64,000 nt of DNA from Lysobacteraceae bacterium PS02065 (GCA_029959555.1 JASCPI010000007.1:1-64000); one strand, 5' to 3'; positions 17,514-26,915 are shown, counted from the first letter of the stretch. The notes: generated by a model from the letters alone, not told the origin. Translations and numbers: made by a program.

Positions 17514-19262
17514 ATGACCAAGACCCTTCTGTCCCTCGCGTTGCTCGCCGCCCTGCCGGCGGCGTGGGCCGCCGATCCCGCGCCGCGTGCCGAGCCGGGT
17601 GCGAAACCGTCACCGGCTCCGCTCGACGAGGTGCAGGCCGCGGCCGCGCGCAAGGAACTCGGTGAGCTGCGCACGCAGATCGGCGACCTGTCCAGGCGCA
17701 TGGCCGAGCTGTCGGTGAAGCTCGGCGACACCGGTCCGCGTGCGTACGCGTTCCGCTACCTCAACGATCCCGATCGCGCGATGGTCGGCGTCGTGCTCTC
17801 GGCCACGCCGCAGGGCGCGCGCGTCGACGCGCTCACGCCCGACAGCCCGGCCGAGCGCGCGGGCCTGCGCAGTGGCGACGTGATCACCGAGATCGACGGC
17901 AAGGCCCTCGCGAAGGGAGCGACCGATGCCGCGCTCGTCGATGCACGCACGCGCCTCGGCGACCTCAGGGACGGCCAGGACGTGCGCATCGGCTACCTGC
18001 GCGACGGCAAGCCCGGCAAGGCCGTCACGCTCAAGGCACAGCGGCGCGAGGCGCAGAGCTGGCCCCGCCTGTTCGTCGACGTCGACGCCAACGTCGAGGC
18101 CGCGCGCGCACTCGCCGAAGCCGATGCCGACGCGCAGGTGCACGTAATCGAGGCCCGCCACGCGACCGCGCGTGCGGAAGCCGATGCCGGACGCGCACTG
18201 GCCGATGCACAGCGCGCGATCCGCCGCGTCGAGATCTCGCGCATCGATGCCGCACGCGACTCGTCGTGGTGGGGCATCAACCTCGCGTCGCTGAATCCCG
18301 AGCTCGGCCATTACTTCGGTGCCGACCGCGGCGTGCTCGTGCTGTCGACCAGGGACGGTACGGCTGCCGGCCTCAAGGCCGGCGACGTGATCCGGAAAGT
18401 CGGTGGCGAACAGGTCGAGCGTCCCGAGGACGCGCTGCGTGCATTGCGCGCACACCCGAAGGGCAGCGAGGTCACGCTCGACCTCCTGCGCGAGCGCAAG
18501 GCCCTCGCGCTCGAGGTGAAGGTGCCCGAATACACCTCGATGTTCTCGGCCACGCTGGCACCTCAGCCGCCGTTGCCACCCCTGCCGCCTGCGCCACCGT
18601 CCGCCGTGGCACCGGAGGCACCGCCCGCGCCGGCCGCACCGCCTGCGGCACCGAAGCCACCGAGTCCGCCCGATGCCTCGGCCCCGCTCGCCCCGAAGGA
18701 TGCGAACATGCCCACGCCACGCATGGCGCTGGAAGGCGATCGCCTCGGTTCGATCGCGCTCTGGGGAGGTCGCGTGAAAGGCCACCTCGGTGTCGGTGAT
18801 GCGACCTGCCTGCGCGTGATGACCTACGAGCTCAGGGGTGACGGCAAGCCCATCTACGTGGCACGCGGCGGCAAGGAGTTTCTGGCCTGTCCGGAGACGC
18901 CGTTCCCCAAGGAGAGCTATCGCCTCGGCGAGTTCGCGACCTTCGCCGGCCATGTCGGCGAGGTGTACACGGAGTCGCGTCGCCTCGGCGACATGCCGAT
19001 CCTGCAGGTCAGCGACACGAAGTTCTGGAAGCCGATGCCCGAATTCGGCGATACCCCGACTTCGGGCATGCAGTCGCTGCAGAGCGCCCCCCCAGGCTCC
19101 CGTGTCGATGCCGGGTCCGTCGCTGCAACGCTACTGAGGCGACACGTGGCCGCGGCGCGGGCTCCGCGGCCACGTTGCTTTGCTATGATCGGGCCAAGCC
19201 TGTCGGCTCGCCCGATGCGGCGGCACCTGCGTCTCCACGTCGCCCCTCGCTGTCCGCGGTAG
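17514..19262 (+). CDS. Exported protein with two PDZ domains; C-terminal frameshift at a C7 tract
   Basis: This 582-residue product as read has a signal peptide (residues 1-19, AAWA|AD), a helical region, PDZ domain 1 (about 82-160, DSPAERAGLRSGDVITEIDG), a helical linker, PDZ domain 2 (about 255-340, DGTAAGLKAGDVIRKVGGE), a Pro/Ala-rich linker and a final ~110-residue domain. There is no protease triad, so it is a periplasmic scaffold rather than a protease. The start has AAGGAG seven bases upstream. After a C7 run (19087-19093) the frame leaves what looks like the original end: with six C the protein would end ...PSLQRY at 19137, just before a terminator. As read it extends 41 residues through that terminator. 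Confidence 0.8.
   Translation: MTKTLLSLALLAALPAAWAADPAPRAEPGAKPSPAPLDEVQAAAARKELGELRTQIGDLSRRMAELSVKLGDTGPRAYAFRYLNDPDRAMVGVVLSATPQGARVDALTPDSPAERAGLRSGDVITEIDGKALAKGATDAALVDARTRLGDLRDGQDVRIGYLRDGKPGKAVTLKAQRREAQSWPRLFVDVDANVEAARALAEADADAQVHVIEARHATARAEADAGRALADAQRAIRRVEISRIDAARDSSWWGINLASLNPELGHYFGADRGVLVLSTRDGTAAGLKAGDVIRKVGGEQVERPEDALRALRAHPKGSEVTLDLLRERKALALEVKVPEYTSMFSATLAPQPPLPPLPPAPPSAVAPEAPPAPAAPPAAPKPPSPPDASAPLAPKDANMPTPRMALEGDRLGSIALWGGRVKGHLGVGDATCLRVMTYELRGDGKPIYVARGGKEFLACPETPFPKESYRLGEFATFAGHVGEVYTESRRLGDMPILQVSDTKFWKPMPEFGDTPTSGMQSLQSAPPGSRVDAGSVAATLLRRHVAAARAPRPRCFAMIGPSLSARPMRRHLRLHVAPRCPR
19144..19180 (+). terminator. Terminator hairpin after the PDZ gene
   Basis: A perfect 12-bp stem ACGTGGCCGCGG / CCGCGGCCACGT with an 8-base loop is followed by TGCTTTGC. 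It starts 7 bp after the TGA at 19135-19137 and lies inside the frameshifted extension, which argues that 19137 was the original stop. Confidence 0.7.
19181..19189 (+). promoter_or_regulatory. Extended -10 promoter for the Ser/Thr kinase gene
   Basis: TGC-TATGAT is an exact extended -10 (TGn plus TATGAT, 5 of 6 to consensus). It directly follows the terminator stem and lies 180 bp upstream of the kinase ATG. A -35 is not evident. Confidence 0.5.
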
Positions 19263-19368
19263 CCGCGTTCGACGCGGCTCCCCCTGATACCCACGAGCCG
19301 GCCCGCGTCGCGCCGGCACCGCCCGCCTCCCCCGGTGAGTCCGGCCGCGCACCAGGCAGGATGGGGCA

Positions 19369-22329
19369 ATGGGCGGCACATTCCAGGACATCCCTGGCTA
19401 CGAGTTGCTCCGCGAACTCGGCGAAGGGGGCATGGCGACCGTGTACCTCGCGATCCAGCACTCGCTGGACCGCAAGGTCGCGATCAAGGTCATGCGCCGG
19501 GAATTGCGCACGGGCAGCGGTCCGATGCCCGAGTTCGAGCGGCGCTTCCTGCTCGAAGGCCGCACGATGGCGAAGCTTCCGCACCGGAACATCGTCGCCG
19601 TCTACGACATCGTCACGCGCGAGGACATCGCCTACATTTCGATGGAGTTCCTCGAGGGCGGCACGCTGTCGGACCGCATGCGCAACGGCCTCTCGCTCGG
19701 CGAGGCGATCGGCATCGTCGTGCAGCTCGCCAACGGTCTCGAGTTCGCGCACCGCAACGGCGTCGTGCATCGCGACCTGAAACCGTCCAACGTGATGTTC
19801 CGCGACGCCGCGACGCCGGTACTGACTGATTTCGGCATCGCCAAGCAGTCCGACGTGATGGCCTCGCGCATCACCCAGACCGGCCTCGTGCTCGGCACGC
19901 CGACGTACATGAGTCCGGAACAGGCCAGCGGTCGCGAGACCGACGGCCGTTCCGACCAGTACGCGCTCGGCATCCTGTTCTACGAGCTGCTGACCGGCAA
20001 GCCGCCCTTCGTCGGCGACACGCCGATGGCCGTGCTCATGGGCCACGCGCTGCAGCCGCCGCCGCCACTGCCGGCCGACCTCGTCGCGCTGCAGCCCGTG
20101 TTCGACCGCATGCTCGCGAAGGATCCGAAGCAGCGCTTCGCGAACCTGCAGGATTTCGTGCGCGCGCTGCGCGGCCTCGTCGTCGGCAACGACGTGCTCG
20201 TCGCACGGCTCGGCAACGTGACCGCGGCGAGCACGTCCGAACGCCTGCGCGCGCTCGGCTTCTCGGGCGAGGTCACCGGCGGCGACAGCGATTTCGCGCT
20301 CGACCTGTTGCGCATGCCGCGTACCGATCCCGCGCTCGGCGCGCGCACCACGGGCGTGCGTCCCGCGTGGCGGCGTCCGCGCGTCCTCGTCGGCGCGGGT
20401 GCCACGCTCGCGGCCATCGTCGTCGCCCTCACGCTGTGGCTGAGCCTGCGCCCGCACACGCTCAGCGACGACGAGCAGTATTTCGTGCGCACGCTGCTGC
20501 GTCAGGCCGACGGCTTCATCGCGAGCGGCGCGCTGCTCGCGCCGCCCGGCGAGAACGCGTTCGAGGACGTGCAGAAGGTGTTGCAGAAGGATCCCGGCAA
20601 CACACGCGCACTCGAGCTCGTCGCGCGCATCGCCGCGCTGCTGCGCGAGCAGGGCGAGCGTGCACTCGCCGCGGGCGATCTCGACACGGCCGCCGAGCGC
20701 GGCAATCAGGCCTTGCTCGTCGATCCCGACGACGCCGGCGTGACCGCATTCGTCAAGCGCGTCGCCGACGATCGCGCATCGCGTGCACGCACGCAGCTGG
20801 TCGGCGAATACCTGCGCAAGGCCGAGGAGGCCGAGCGTCGCCGACAGCGCACCGGCAGCGGCGGCGCACACTCGCTGCTCGTCTCGGCACTCGCGCTCGA
20901 TCCCGGCAATGCCACGGTGCAGGCCCGCCTCGAGGCGATCAGCACGGCCGAATTCACGCGCGTACGCGACGCCCTCGCCCGCGGAGACAACGACGCCGCG
21001 AGGGAAGCCCTCGAAGCATTGCGTGCGGAGTTCGGCACCGAAACCGCGTACCGCGACCTCGAGACGCGCGTCGCCACGGCACGCGATGCCGCGGCACGCC
21101 AGCAACGCATCGATGCGCTGCTGGCCTCGGCCACACGTGCCCTCGAAGCCGGCAAGCTCGTCGAACCCCCGGGCGACAACGCGTTCGAGGCCTTCGGCCA
21201 GGCGCGCGAACTCGAGGAAGGCAACGCCGCGGTCGCCGCCTTCGCGAAGACGCTCGTGGAGCGCCTCGTCACCCAGGCACGCGAGGCCCGCGACCGCGGC
21301 GATTTCGCGTCGAGCCTGGAACGCGCCGAACTCGTCATGCGCATCGACGCGACGCGCCGCGACGCCGTCGCACTGCGCGACGCCGCACGCGACAAGCTCG
21401 GTGCGCAGCGCGCCGAGATCGCCTCGCTGCTCAACCAGGCACGCCAGTCGATCGCCGCGGGACGCCTGCTGCCGCCTGCGCGAGACAACGCGCGCGACAC
21501 GCTCGACGCGCTGCTCGGGCGCGATCCCGCCAACGCCGAGGCGCGCGCGCTTCGCGATGCCCTTCCCGCGCGCGTCGCCGACACGCTCGAGGCCGCGCTC
21601 GTCCGCCAGGATCTCGACGCCGCGACGACGCTCGCCGACGCGGCGGCGAAGCACCTGCCCGACGACGCTCGCGTCGCCGCGCTGGTGCGCGACACACGCG
21701 CCCGCGACGCCGCGCGCACGGCGGAGACGCAACTGCGCGAGCGCGAGCAGCGCATCGCGGCCATGTTCGCGAAGCGTCCGCTGGCCGCTCCTGCCGCGCA
21801 GTCCGCCGCGATCGGCATCGTCGCGCTGCGCAAGGACGCCGGCCCGGTCGCCGCGCGGCTCGAGCAGCAGATGGCCGACGTGCTCGCCGCCGACGTACGC
21901 GACGCGACCTCGATCGAAGCCGTCGATGCCGCGCTCGCGATCGCGCGCGCGAGCAGCACCACGCTCGGCGCGAGTGCCGCGCTGGAGGCCGTGCAGGTCG
22001 AGGCCAGAACGCGCCTCGCCGCACTGCGCGAACAGCGCGAACGCGAGCTCGCCGCGCAGAACGGCGAACTCGTCATCAACGCATTGCCGTGGGGCTACGT
22101 CGACCAGGTGCTCGACGACGCACGCCGCCCGGTCACGCTGCCCGAGGACCGTTCCACACCGCTGCGCCTGACTCTGCCGGCCGGCAGCTACTACGTGACG
22201 CTGCGCCATCCCGGCTCGTCGAAGACGGTCTCGGCGTTCGCACGCGTGCAACCGCGCCAGCGCGCGCAGGCCAGCGCGACCTTCGCCGCACGAAGTGCCG
22301 ACGAGTACGTGCGCCATGCGGGGCTCTGA
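19369..22329 (+). CDS. Membrane-bound eukaryotic-like Ser/Thr protein kinase with TPR-like and C-terminal sensor regions
   Basis: This 986-residue protein has an N-terminal kinase domain (residues 11-285): glycine loop GEGGMATVY, Lys40 in VAIKVM, catalytic HRDLKPSN (Asp136), DFG (Asp154), and GTPTYMSPEQASG in the activation segment. One transmembrane helix follows (about 338-360), then about 500 residues of helical repeats, several beginning with a similar LLxPPGDNAFE-type phrase (residues near 387, 601 and 703), and a C-terminal beta domain resembling PEGA (VINALPWGYVDQVLDD). All catalytic residues are present. It probably senses an envelope signal through its periplasmic repeats. The next gene begins 3 bp after its stop, so they are co-transcribed. 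Confidence 0.92.
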   Translation: MGGTFQDIPGYELLRELGEGGMATVYLAIQHSLDRKVAIKVMRRELRTGSGPMPEFERRFLLEGRTMAKLPHRNIVAVYDIVTREDIAYISMEFLEGGTLSDRMRNGLSLGEAIGIVVQLANGLEFAHRNGVVHRDLKPSNVMFRDAATPVLTDFGIAKQSDVMASRITQTGLVLGTPTYMSPEQASGRETDGRSDQYALGILFYELLTGKPPFVGDTPMAVLMGHALQPPPPLPADLVALQPVFDRMLAKDPKQRFANLQDFVRALRGLVVGNDVLVARLGNVTAASTSERLRALGFSGEVTGGDSDFALDLLRMPRTDPALGARTTGVRPAWRRPRVLVGAGATLAAIVVALTLWLSLRPHTLSDDEQYFVRTLLRQADGFIASGALLAPPGENAFEDVQKVLQKDPGNTRALELVARIAALLREQGERALAAGDLDTAAERGNQALLVDPDDAGVTAFVKRVADDRASRARTQLVGEYLRKAEEAERRRQRTGSGGAHSLLVSALALDPGNATVQARLEAISTAEFTRVRDALARGDNDAAREALEALRAEFGTETAYRDLETRVATARDAAARQQRIDALLASATRALEAGKLVEPPGDNAFEAFGQARELEEGNAAVAAFAKTLVERLVTQAREARDRGDFASSLERAELVMRIDATRRDAVALRDAARDKLGAQRAEIASLLNQARQSIAAGRLLPPARDNARDTLDALLGRDPANAEARALRDALPARVADTLEAALVRQDLDAATTLADAAAKHLPDDARVAALVRDTRARDAARTAETQLREREQRIAAMFAKRPLAAPAAQSAAIGIVALRKDAGPVAARLEQQMADVLAADVRDATSIEAVDAALAIARASSTTLGASAALEAVQVEARTRLAALREQRERELAAQNGELVINALPWGYVDQVLDDARRPVTLPEDRSTPLRLTLPAGSYYVTLRHPGSSKTVSAFARVQPRQRAQASATFAARSADEYVRHAGL

Positions 22330-22332
22330 CCG

Positions 22333-23265
22333 ATGACGCGATGCGTCCCGCGCGCGATGCGCGCCTCACGCCACGTGCTCCTCGCCGCGGCGTTCGCGCT
22401 CACCGTGTTCGCGATGCCTGCCCACGCGGACTGGAAGGACGACTATTCGCGCGGTCTCGTCGCCGCGAGCGAGGGACGCTGGGCTGAAGTCTCGCGCCTC
22501 ATGGACAGTGCGATGGCGGGCAATGCGCAGCCGGCCGCGCGCGTGCGCCTGTACGGCCAACGCTACGAGGTCTACGCGCCGCAGCATTACGCCGGCCTCG
22601 CCGCGCTGCGCCGCGAGGACTGCGCCGGTGCGCTGCGCTACTGGGAGCAGGCCGCCAACACGGGCTTCATCGCCGGCCAACCCACCCTCGCCGGCGTGCA
22701 GCAGCAAGGCCGCAACGACTGCGCGACGCGTCTCGCGAGCCAGGCCGCACCGACACGACCCGCCACGTCGCCCGCGCCGGCGCCGGCTTCGACGACACCG
22801 CCCGCGGTTGCGACGGCTCCGCCCGCGGCCGTGCAGGAACGTCCTGCACCGGCATCGACCACACCCGCACCGCCGACGCGTCCGCCCGTCGCCATCGCAC
22901 CGCCTCCGCAGAAGACGCCACCGGTGGCGACACAGGCTCCCGCCGAAGCGCCGCCCGTGCGTGCGCCCGCATCGGCCGCCGCGCAGACGCTGCAGCCGCT
23001 GCTCGGCGCCTACCTCGCCGGCCGCTACGCCGATGTCCTCCGGCAAAGCGCATCGTCCGCCACGTCGACACCCAAACTGCGCTGGCACGTGCTCGTGCTG
23101 CGTTCGGCGTCGGCATTCAATCTCGCCCAGCTCGGCGAAGGTGTCGCAGATGCCGAGGCGACGGCCCGTCAGGCGGCGAACGAGGCGCGCAAGCTCGATG
23201 CGAGGCTCGAACCCGATCCGGCGTTCTATTCGCCGCGCTTCATCCGCTTCTATCGCGGGCGCTGA
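22333..23265 (+). CDS. Exported helical-repeat protein, partner of the Ser/Thr kinase
   Basis: This 310-residue protein has a signal peptide ending in AHA (the hydrophobic part fits better with a start at Met9, 22357). A mature N-terminal domain of TPR/Sel1-like helices (about 35-130, with YAGLAALRREDCAGALRYWEQ) is followed by a long Ala/Pro/Thr-rich linker (about 138-215) and a second helical domain. Conserved Cys in both halves of the N-terminal domain may pair. It is 3 bp downstream of the kinase gene. I do not recognise a named family; a role as periplasmic binding partner of the kinase is an inference from context. Confidence 0.7.
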   Translation: MTRCVPRAMRASRHVLLAAAFALTVFAMPAHADWKDDYSRGLVAASEGRWAEVSRLMDSAMAGNAQPAARVRLYGQRYEVYAPQHYAGLAALRREDCAGALRYWEQAANTGFIAGQPTLAGVQQQGRNDCATRLASQAAPTRPATSPAPAPASTTPPAVATAPPAAVQERPAPASTTPAPPTRPPVAIAPPPQKTPPVATQAPAEAPPVRAPASAAAQTLQPLLGAYLAGRYADVLRQSASSATSTPKLRWHVLVLRSASAFNLAQLGEGVADAEATARQAANEARKLDARLEPDPAFYSPRFIRFYRGR

Positions 23266-23280
23266 CGCGCCCGGTGACGC

Positions 23281-23838
23281 TCAGCGCGCGTCGGCGAGCT
23301 GCCGGCCGACCGGGCCATCGGCGTGGCAGGCACCGGCGCGTGGCAGGTTCGTGTCGATGCGCTCCTGAAGCTCGCGCACACGCTCGGCATCGAGACGCCC
23401 CATCGCGACTTCACCGCGCGCGTGCGAAGCCCGCATCGCCTCGTCCGCGCACGGCCAGTTGCCGAGGCGCGCATGCGCGTCGGCGAGCTGGAAATACGGC
23501 AGGTAATCGGTGAACCACATGCCGTAGAGACGCTTGTCGGCGCGCGGCTCGGGGTTCAGATCGACCGCACGCGCGAGCTCGGGTACCGCGCGGCGCGCGT
23601 CACCGGCTTGCAGCAACGCGCGGCCGTACTCGAAATGGAAGTACCACGGCAGGGCATCGCGCCCCTCGTCGAGCCCGCACTGCACGAGGATGCGCCGGCG
23701 CAGCGCGTCGCTCGCATCGCCCGACAGCGATTGCAGGGCCACCGCCGGCACGGCCTCGACACGCGTGCGTTCGGCCGCGTGCGTGGTCGTCGCGGCACAA
23801 GCGAGCAGGCATCCGATGGCGAGCGTCGTCAGGCGCAT
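23281..23838 (-). CDS. Exported TPR-like protein of unknown function
   Basis: This 185-residue protein has a signal peptide (MRLTTLAIGCLLACAATTTHA) and a helical mature part with TPR features (FEYGRALLQAGDARRAVPELARAV; FQLADAHARLGNWPCADEAMRA). I chose the ATG at 23838 because it follows GAGGA by eight bases and starts the signal sequence; the longer frame is basic and unstructured. It converges on the kinase-partner gene with only 15 bp between them. No family recognised. Confidence 0.7.
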   Translation of the reverse strand: MRLTTLAIGCLLACAATTTHAAERTRVEAVPAVALQSLSGDASDALRRRILVQCGLDEGRDALPWYFHFEYGRALLQAGDARRAVPELARAVDLNPEPRADKRLYGMWFTDYLPYFQLADAHARLGNWPCADEAMRASHARGEVAMGRLDAERVRELQERIDTNLPRAGACHADGPVGRQLADAR

Positions 23839-24103
23839 GGCGGCATTCCTCGGCGCCGGAGGGCGCGGCTGGCGGGATCTTACGCCGATTGGCGTTCTGG
23901 TGAGACGGACGGGCGCCGCTTTGCGCCTGAACGTCTTCGGCTGGCGAAAGCCGCCGGTTTCGGCGCTATGATCCGCACCGTTATGAACTTTTAACATGTT
24001 CTACCGGAACCGCCGCCGTGCCAGGGAAGCGATGCCGGGGCCATGCCCTGACAGCCTTCCGAGCCGATTTGCGTATGTGTCTTCACACCGGGGAGTAGGC
24101 TGC

Positions 24104-25486
24104 ATGTCATCGTTCAAACCGCTCGCACTTCTTTCGCTCGCCGTCGCCGGCGCCCTCGCCGCACCGTCGGCCTTCGCACAGGATCCGCCGCGCACCACCT
24201 GCGCGGATTTCTTCCTCGCGATCGACAACCCGAATACGCTGCCGTGCCGCGGCAACGTCTCCGCGGTGCCGTTCGACCTGCTCGCGCCGGGTGCACGCTC
24301 ACTCGGCCTGGGTGGTGCGTTCGCGGCGGTCGCCGACGACGCCACGGCGGCCGAAGCCAATCCCGCCGGCCAGACCATCCTCACCAAGCCCGAAGTGTCG
24401 GTGCACGTGCGCAATGCCGACTATGACGTGCGCTTCTTCGATCCGAACGCGCTCGACGCGAACCTCTACGACGCCACCGGTCCGGGCCCGATCGGCCGCT
24501 TCCGCGACAGCAACACGAAGATCTCGTTCCTGAGCTTCGTGTATCCGATGGAACACGTCGTGTTCTCGCTGTACTACCAGAACTCGGGCCAGCTGCAGTC
24601 GCGCTCGTCGATCGCCTCGTTCGACTCGGTGTTCGGCGACACCTACCTCGCCTCGTCGAGTGTCGACGTCGAGCAGGAAGCGTTCGGCATTTCCGGTGCG
24701 TTCCGCCTCGGCGAGAAGTTCTCGATCGGCGCGTCGATCAAGCAGTCGCAGCTCAATTTCCAGTCGTCGTCGTTCTCGTCGGTGTTCGGCTTCCGCGACC
24801 TGGACGCGCTGTTCCCGGGTGCGGGCCCGTACGAGGACGAGATCACGCTCGGCAGCGCCGTCTATGGCGACGACCACGACCTCACCTGGAACCTCGGCCT
24901 GCTGTTCAACCCGAACGGCACGGTCTCGGCCGGCCTCGTCTATAAGAAGGGCGGCACGTACAAGGTCACCAACCGGCTCAGCGCGTACAGCGTGTCGAGC
25001 TGCGCCGGCGCGGAGTGCTCCGACGATCTCGACGGCTGGGTCGAGCGCCGCCAGTCGATCAGCCTCCCCGACGTACTGTCGGCCGGCGTCGCCTGGCGGC
25101 CGTCGGACACGTGGCTGCTCTCGCTGCAGGTCGACCGCGTCGACTACGGCAAGCTGCCCACGGGCTCGTCGACGGGCTTCCTGTTCGGATCGTTCCAGGG
25201 CGAGATCGCCGATGTCGACACGCTCGGCAAGGAAACCGTCGTGCACGTCGGCGCCGAGAAGACGTTCCTGTTCGACGCGCCGGTGATGGGCCTCAAGCTG
25301 CTGTCGGTGCGCTTCGGCGCGTTCGACGATCCCGACCACGACGGCTACGCCGCGCTCGACACCGACGACACGCACTACACGTTCGGCCTCGGCACCGTGC
25401 TCGGCGAGAAGCTGCAGCTCGACCTCGGCGCCGAATTCTCCGACCGCGTCGACGCGGTCGTGCTGTCCGGCGTGTACCACTTCTGA
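24104..25486 (+). CDS. FadL/OmpP1-family outer-membrane transport protein
   Basis: This 460-residue protein has a signal peptide (PSAFA|QD) and the typical opening of this family: an N-terminal plug segment with GARSLGLGGAFAAVADDATAAEANPAG. A 14-strand barrel follows, with many aromatic girdle residues and a last strand ending YHF. Members take up fatty acids or hydrophobic aromatics across the outer membrane. Two Cys pairs are present (TTCADF...LPCRG, and SSCAGAECSD in an extracellular loop). The ATG has GGGGAG eight bases upstream; a TATGAT at 23967-23972 may be the -10 of a promoter with a long leader. It is a single-gene unit with its own terminator. Confidence 0.88.
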   Translation: MSSFKPLALLSLAVAGALAAPSAFAQDPPRTTCADFFLAIDNPNTLPCRGNVSAVPFDLLAPGARSLGLGGAFAAVADDATAAEANPAGQTILTKPEVSVHVRNADYDVRFFDPNALDANLYDATGPGPIGRFRDSNTKISFLSFVYPMEHVVFSLYYQNSGQLQSRSSIASFDSVFGDTYLASSSVDVEQEAFGISGAFRLGEKFSIGASIKQSQLNFQSSSFSSVFGFRDLDALFPGAGPYEDEITLGSAVYGDDHDLTWNLGLLFNPNGTVSAGLVYKKGGTYKVTNRLSAYSVSSCAGAECSDDLDGWVERRQSISLPDVLSAGVAWRPSDTWLLSLQVDRVDYGKLPTGSSTGFLFGSFQGEIADVDTLGKETVVHVGAEKTFLFDAPVMGLKLLSVRFGAFDDPDHDGYAALDTDDTHYTFGLGTVLGEKLQLDLGAEFSDRVDAVVLSGVYHF

Positions 25487-25528
25487 TCCCGGCGGCACGG
25501 CGCCGCGCCGGCGCACGCGCACTTCATA

Positions 25529-25557
25529 ACGACGCCCCGGTTCGCCGGGGCGTTGTC
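25529..25557 (+). terminator. Rho-independent terminator of the FadL-type gene
   Basis: ACGACGCCCCGG-TTCG-CCGGGGCGTTGT forms a 12-bp stem with one G-U pair and a stable UUCG loop, followed by CGTT. It lies 42 bp after the stop codon. Confidence 0.8.
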
Positions 25558-25636
25558 GTTCCCGGACTCGGTTCTACACTTCGAAGGTCACAGCAAAGCC
25601 GCACTGCACGACAACATGAAGCTGGCCCGCTCCTTC

Positions 25637-25682
25637 CCTTCTCCCTCCGGGAGAAGGTGGCCCGAAGGGCCGGATGAGGGTG
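25637..25682. repeat. Extragenic palindromic repeat element
   Basis: Two hairpins in tandem, CCTTCTCCC-TCC-GGGAGAAGG (25637-25657) and GGCCC-GAA-GGGCC (25659-25671), are followed by GGATGAGGGTG. I recognise this as a widespread proteobacterial intergenic repeat (core GGGAGAAGGTGGCCCGAAGG). It is present once in this window. The rest of 25487-25883 shows no gene. Confidence 0.7.
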
Positions 25683-25883
25683 CGGTGTCGCAACGGCGCC
25701 TCGGCAAGGCAGCACGGCCCGATCCCTTGGCCTCGGAGATATCGCGGATACCCCGCACCACTGGGCCTGTGAACCTGCGCACCTACGCCGATGATCGCTG
25801 TTGGCGGAGGCACGACGCATGCGCGGGCCGTCAGCTGCCGCGCAATGAAAAGTCACCGGAGCCGAGACCCGACGGACCCGACA

Positions 25884-26915
25884 TCACGCCGCCCGCTCGA
25901 GCCTCGCCGAACGCCGTGCCTCGAGAGCACGTTCGACCACCGACCAGTCCGCATCCGCGCGATGCGCGTTTTCGCTCAGCACGCGCCGCCACGCGCGCGC
26001 GCCCGGCAAGCCCTGGTAGAGCCCGAGCATGTGACGCGTGATGTGCTGCAGGCGCCCACCCGCGGCGATGTGCGCTTCGGTGTAGCCACGCATGCGCGCA
26101 ACGATGTCGTCGCGATCCGGAAGCGGCTCGCCATGCAGCGCATGCTCGATCTCGGCCAAGCGATACGGCTCGTGGTACGCCGTGCGGCCGAGCATGACGC
26201 CGTCGGTATGCTCGAGGTGCGTGCGTACGTCGTCCACGCTGTCGATGCCGCCATTGATCGCGATCGTCAGCATCGGTCGATCGTGCTTGAGCCGGTAGAC
26301 GCGCCCGTAGTTGAGCGGCGGAATGTCGCGGTTCTCCTTCGGCGACAGCCCCTGCAGCCAGGCCTTGCGCGCATGCACGACGAACACCATGCAACCCGCC
26401 GCCGCGACGATGTCGACGAACCGCGTCAGGTCCGCATCCTCGTCCTGCTCGTCGACCCCGATGCGGCACTTCACCGTCACCGGAATCGACACCGCCTCGC
26501 GCATCGCCGCGAAGCACTCCGCGACCAGCGCGGGCTCGCGCATGAGGCACGCCCCGAACCGCCCCGACTGCACGCGATCCGACGGACACCCGACGTTGAG
26601 GTTGATCTCGTCGTAACCCTCCGCCGCGCCGATACGCGCGGCCTCGGCGAGTTCGGAAGGTTCCGAGCCCCCGAGTTGCAACGCAACCGGATGTTCGGAA
26701 TCATCGAACCCGAGCAGCCGCGCGCGATCGCCATGCACCACGGCCGGCGACGTCACCATCTCGGTGTAGAGCCTCGCGCGCGGTGACAACAGACGATGGA
26801 AGTACCGGCAGTTCCGGTCAGTCCAGTCCATCATCGGTGCGACCGACATGGCCCACACACCTCGGCGTGGGCTTTCGATGTCATGCCCACGCGAGTGGGT
26901 TTCACTGCCTTGCAT
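25884..26915 (-). CDS. dusA: tRNA-dihydrouridine(20/20a) synthase
   Basis: This 343-residue flavoprotein reduces uridine 20/20a in the tRNA D-loop. It matches DusA throughout: SVAPMMDWTDRNCRYFHRLL, LYTEMVTS, HPVALQLGG, EINLNVGCPSDRVQSGRFGA with the catalytic Cys of GACLM just after, VKCRIGVDEQD, HARKAWLQGLSPKENRDIPP and INGGI (FMN phosphate). The start is uncertain: I use the ATG at 26915, which gives about 22 residues before the conserved core; Met at 26849 is also possible, and an upstream Met at 27005 adds Pro/Arg-rich residues that look non-coding. Confidence 0.95.
   Translation of the reverse strand: MQGSETHSRGHDIESPRRGVWAMSVAPMMDWTDRNCRYFHRLLSPRARLYTEMVTSPAVVHGDRARLLGFDDSEHPVALQLGGSEPSELAEAARIGAAEGYDEINLNVGCPSDRVQSGRFGACLMREPALVAECFAAMREAVSIPVTVKCRIGVDEQDEDADLTRFVDIVAAAGCMVFVVHARKAWLQGLSPKENRDIPPLNYGRVYRLKHDRPMLTIAINGGIDSVDDVRTHLEHTDGVMLGRTAYHEPYRLAEIEHALHGEPLPDRDDIVARMRGYTEAHIAAGGRLQHITRHMLGLYQGLPGARAWRRVLSENAHRADADWSVVERALEARRSARLERAA

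Noticed and set aside
19183..22317. Minus-strand open frame of 1044 codons opposite the Ser/Thr kinase
   Set aside because: Antisense of a kinase with all catalytic motifs; composition typical of shadow frames.
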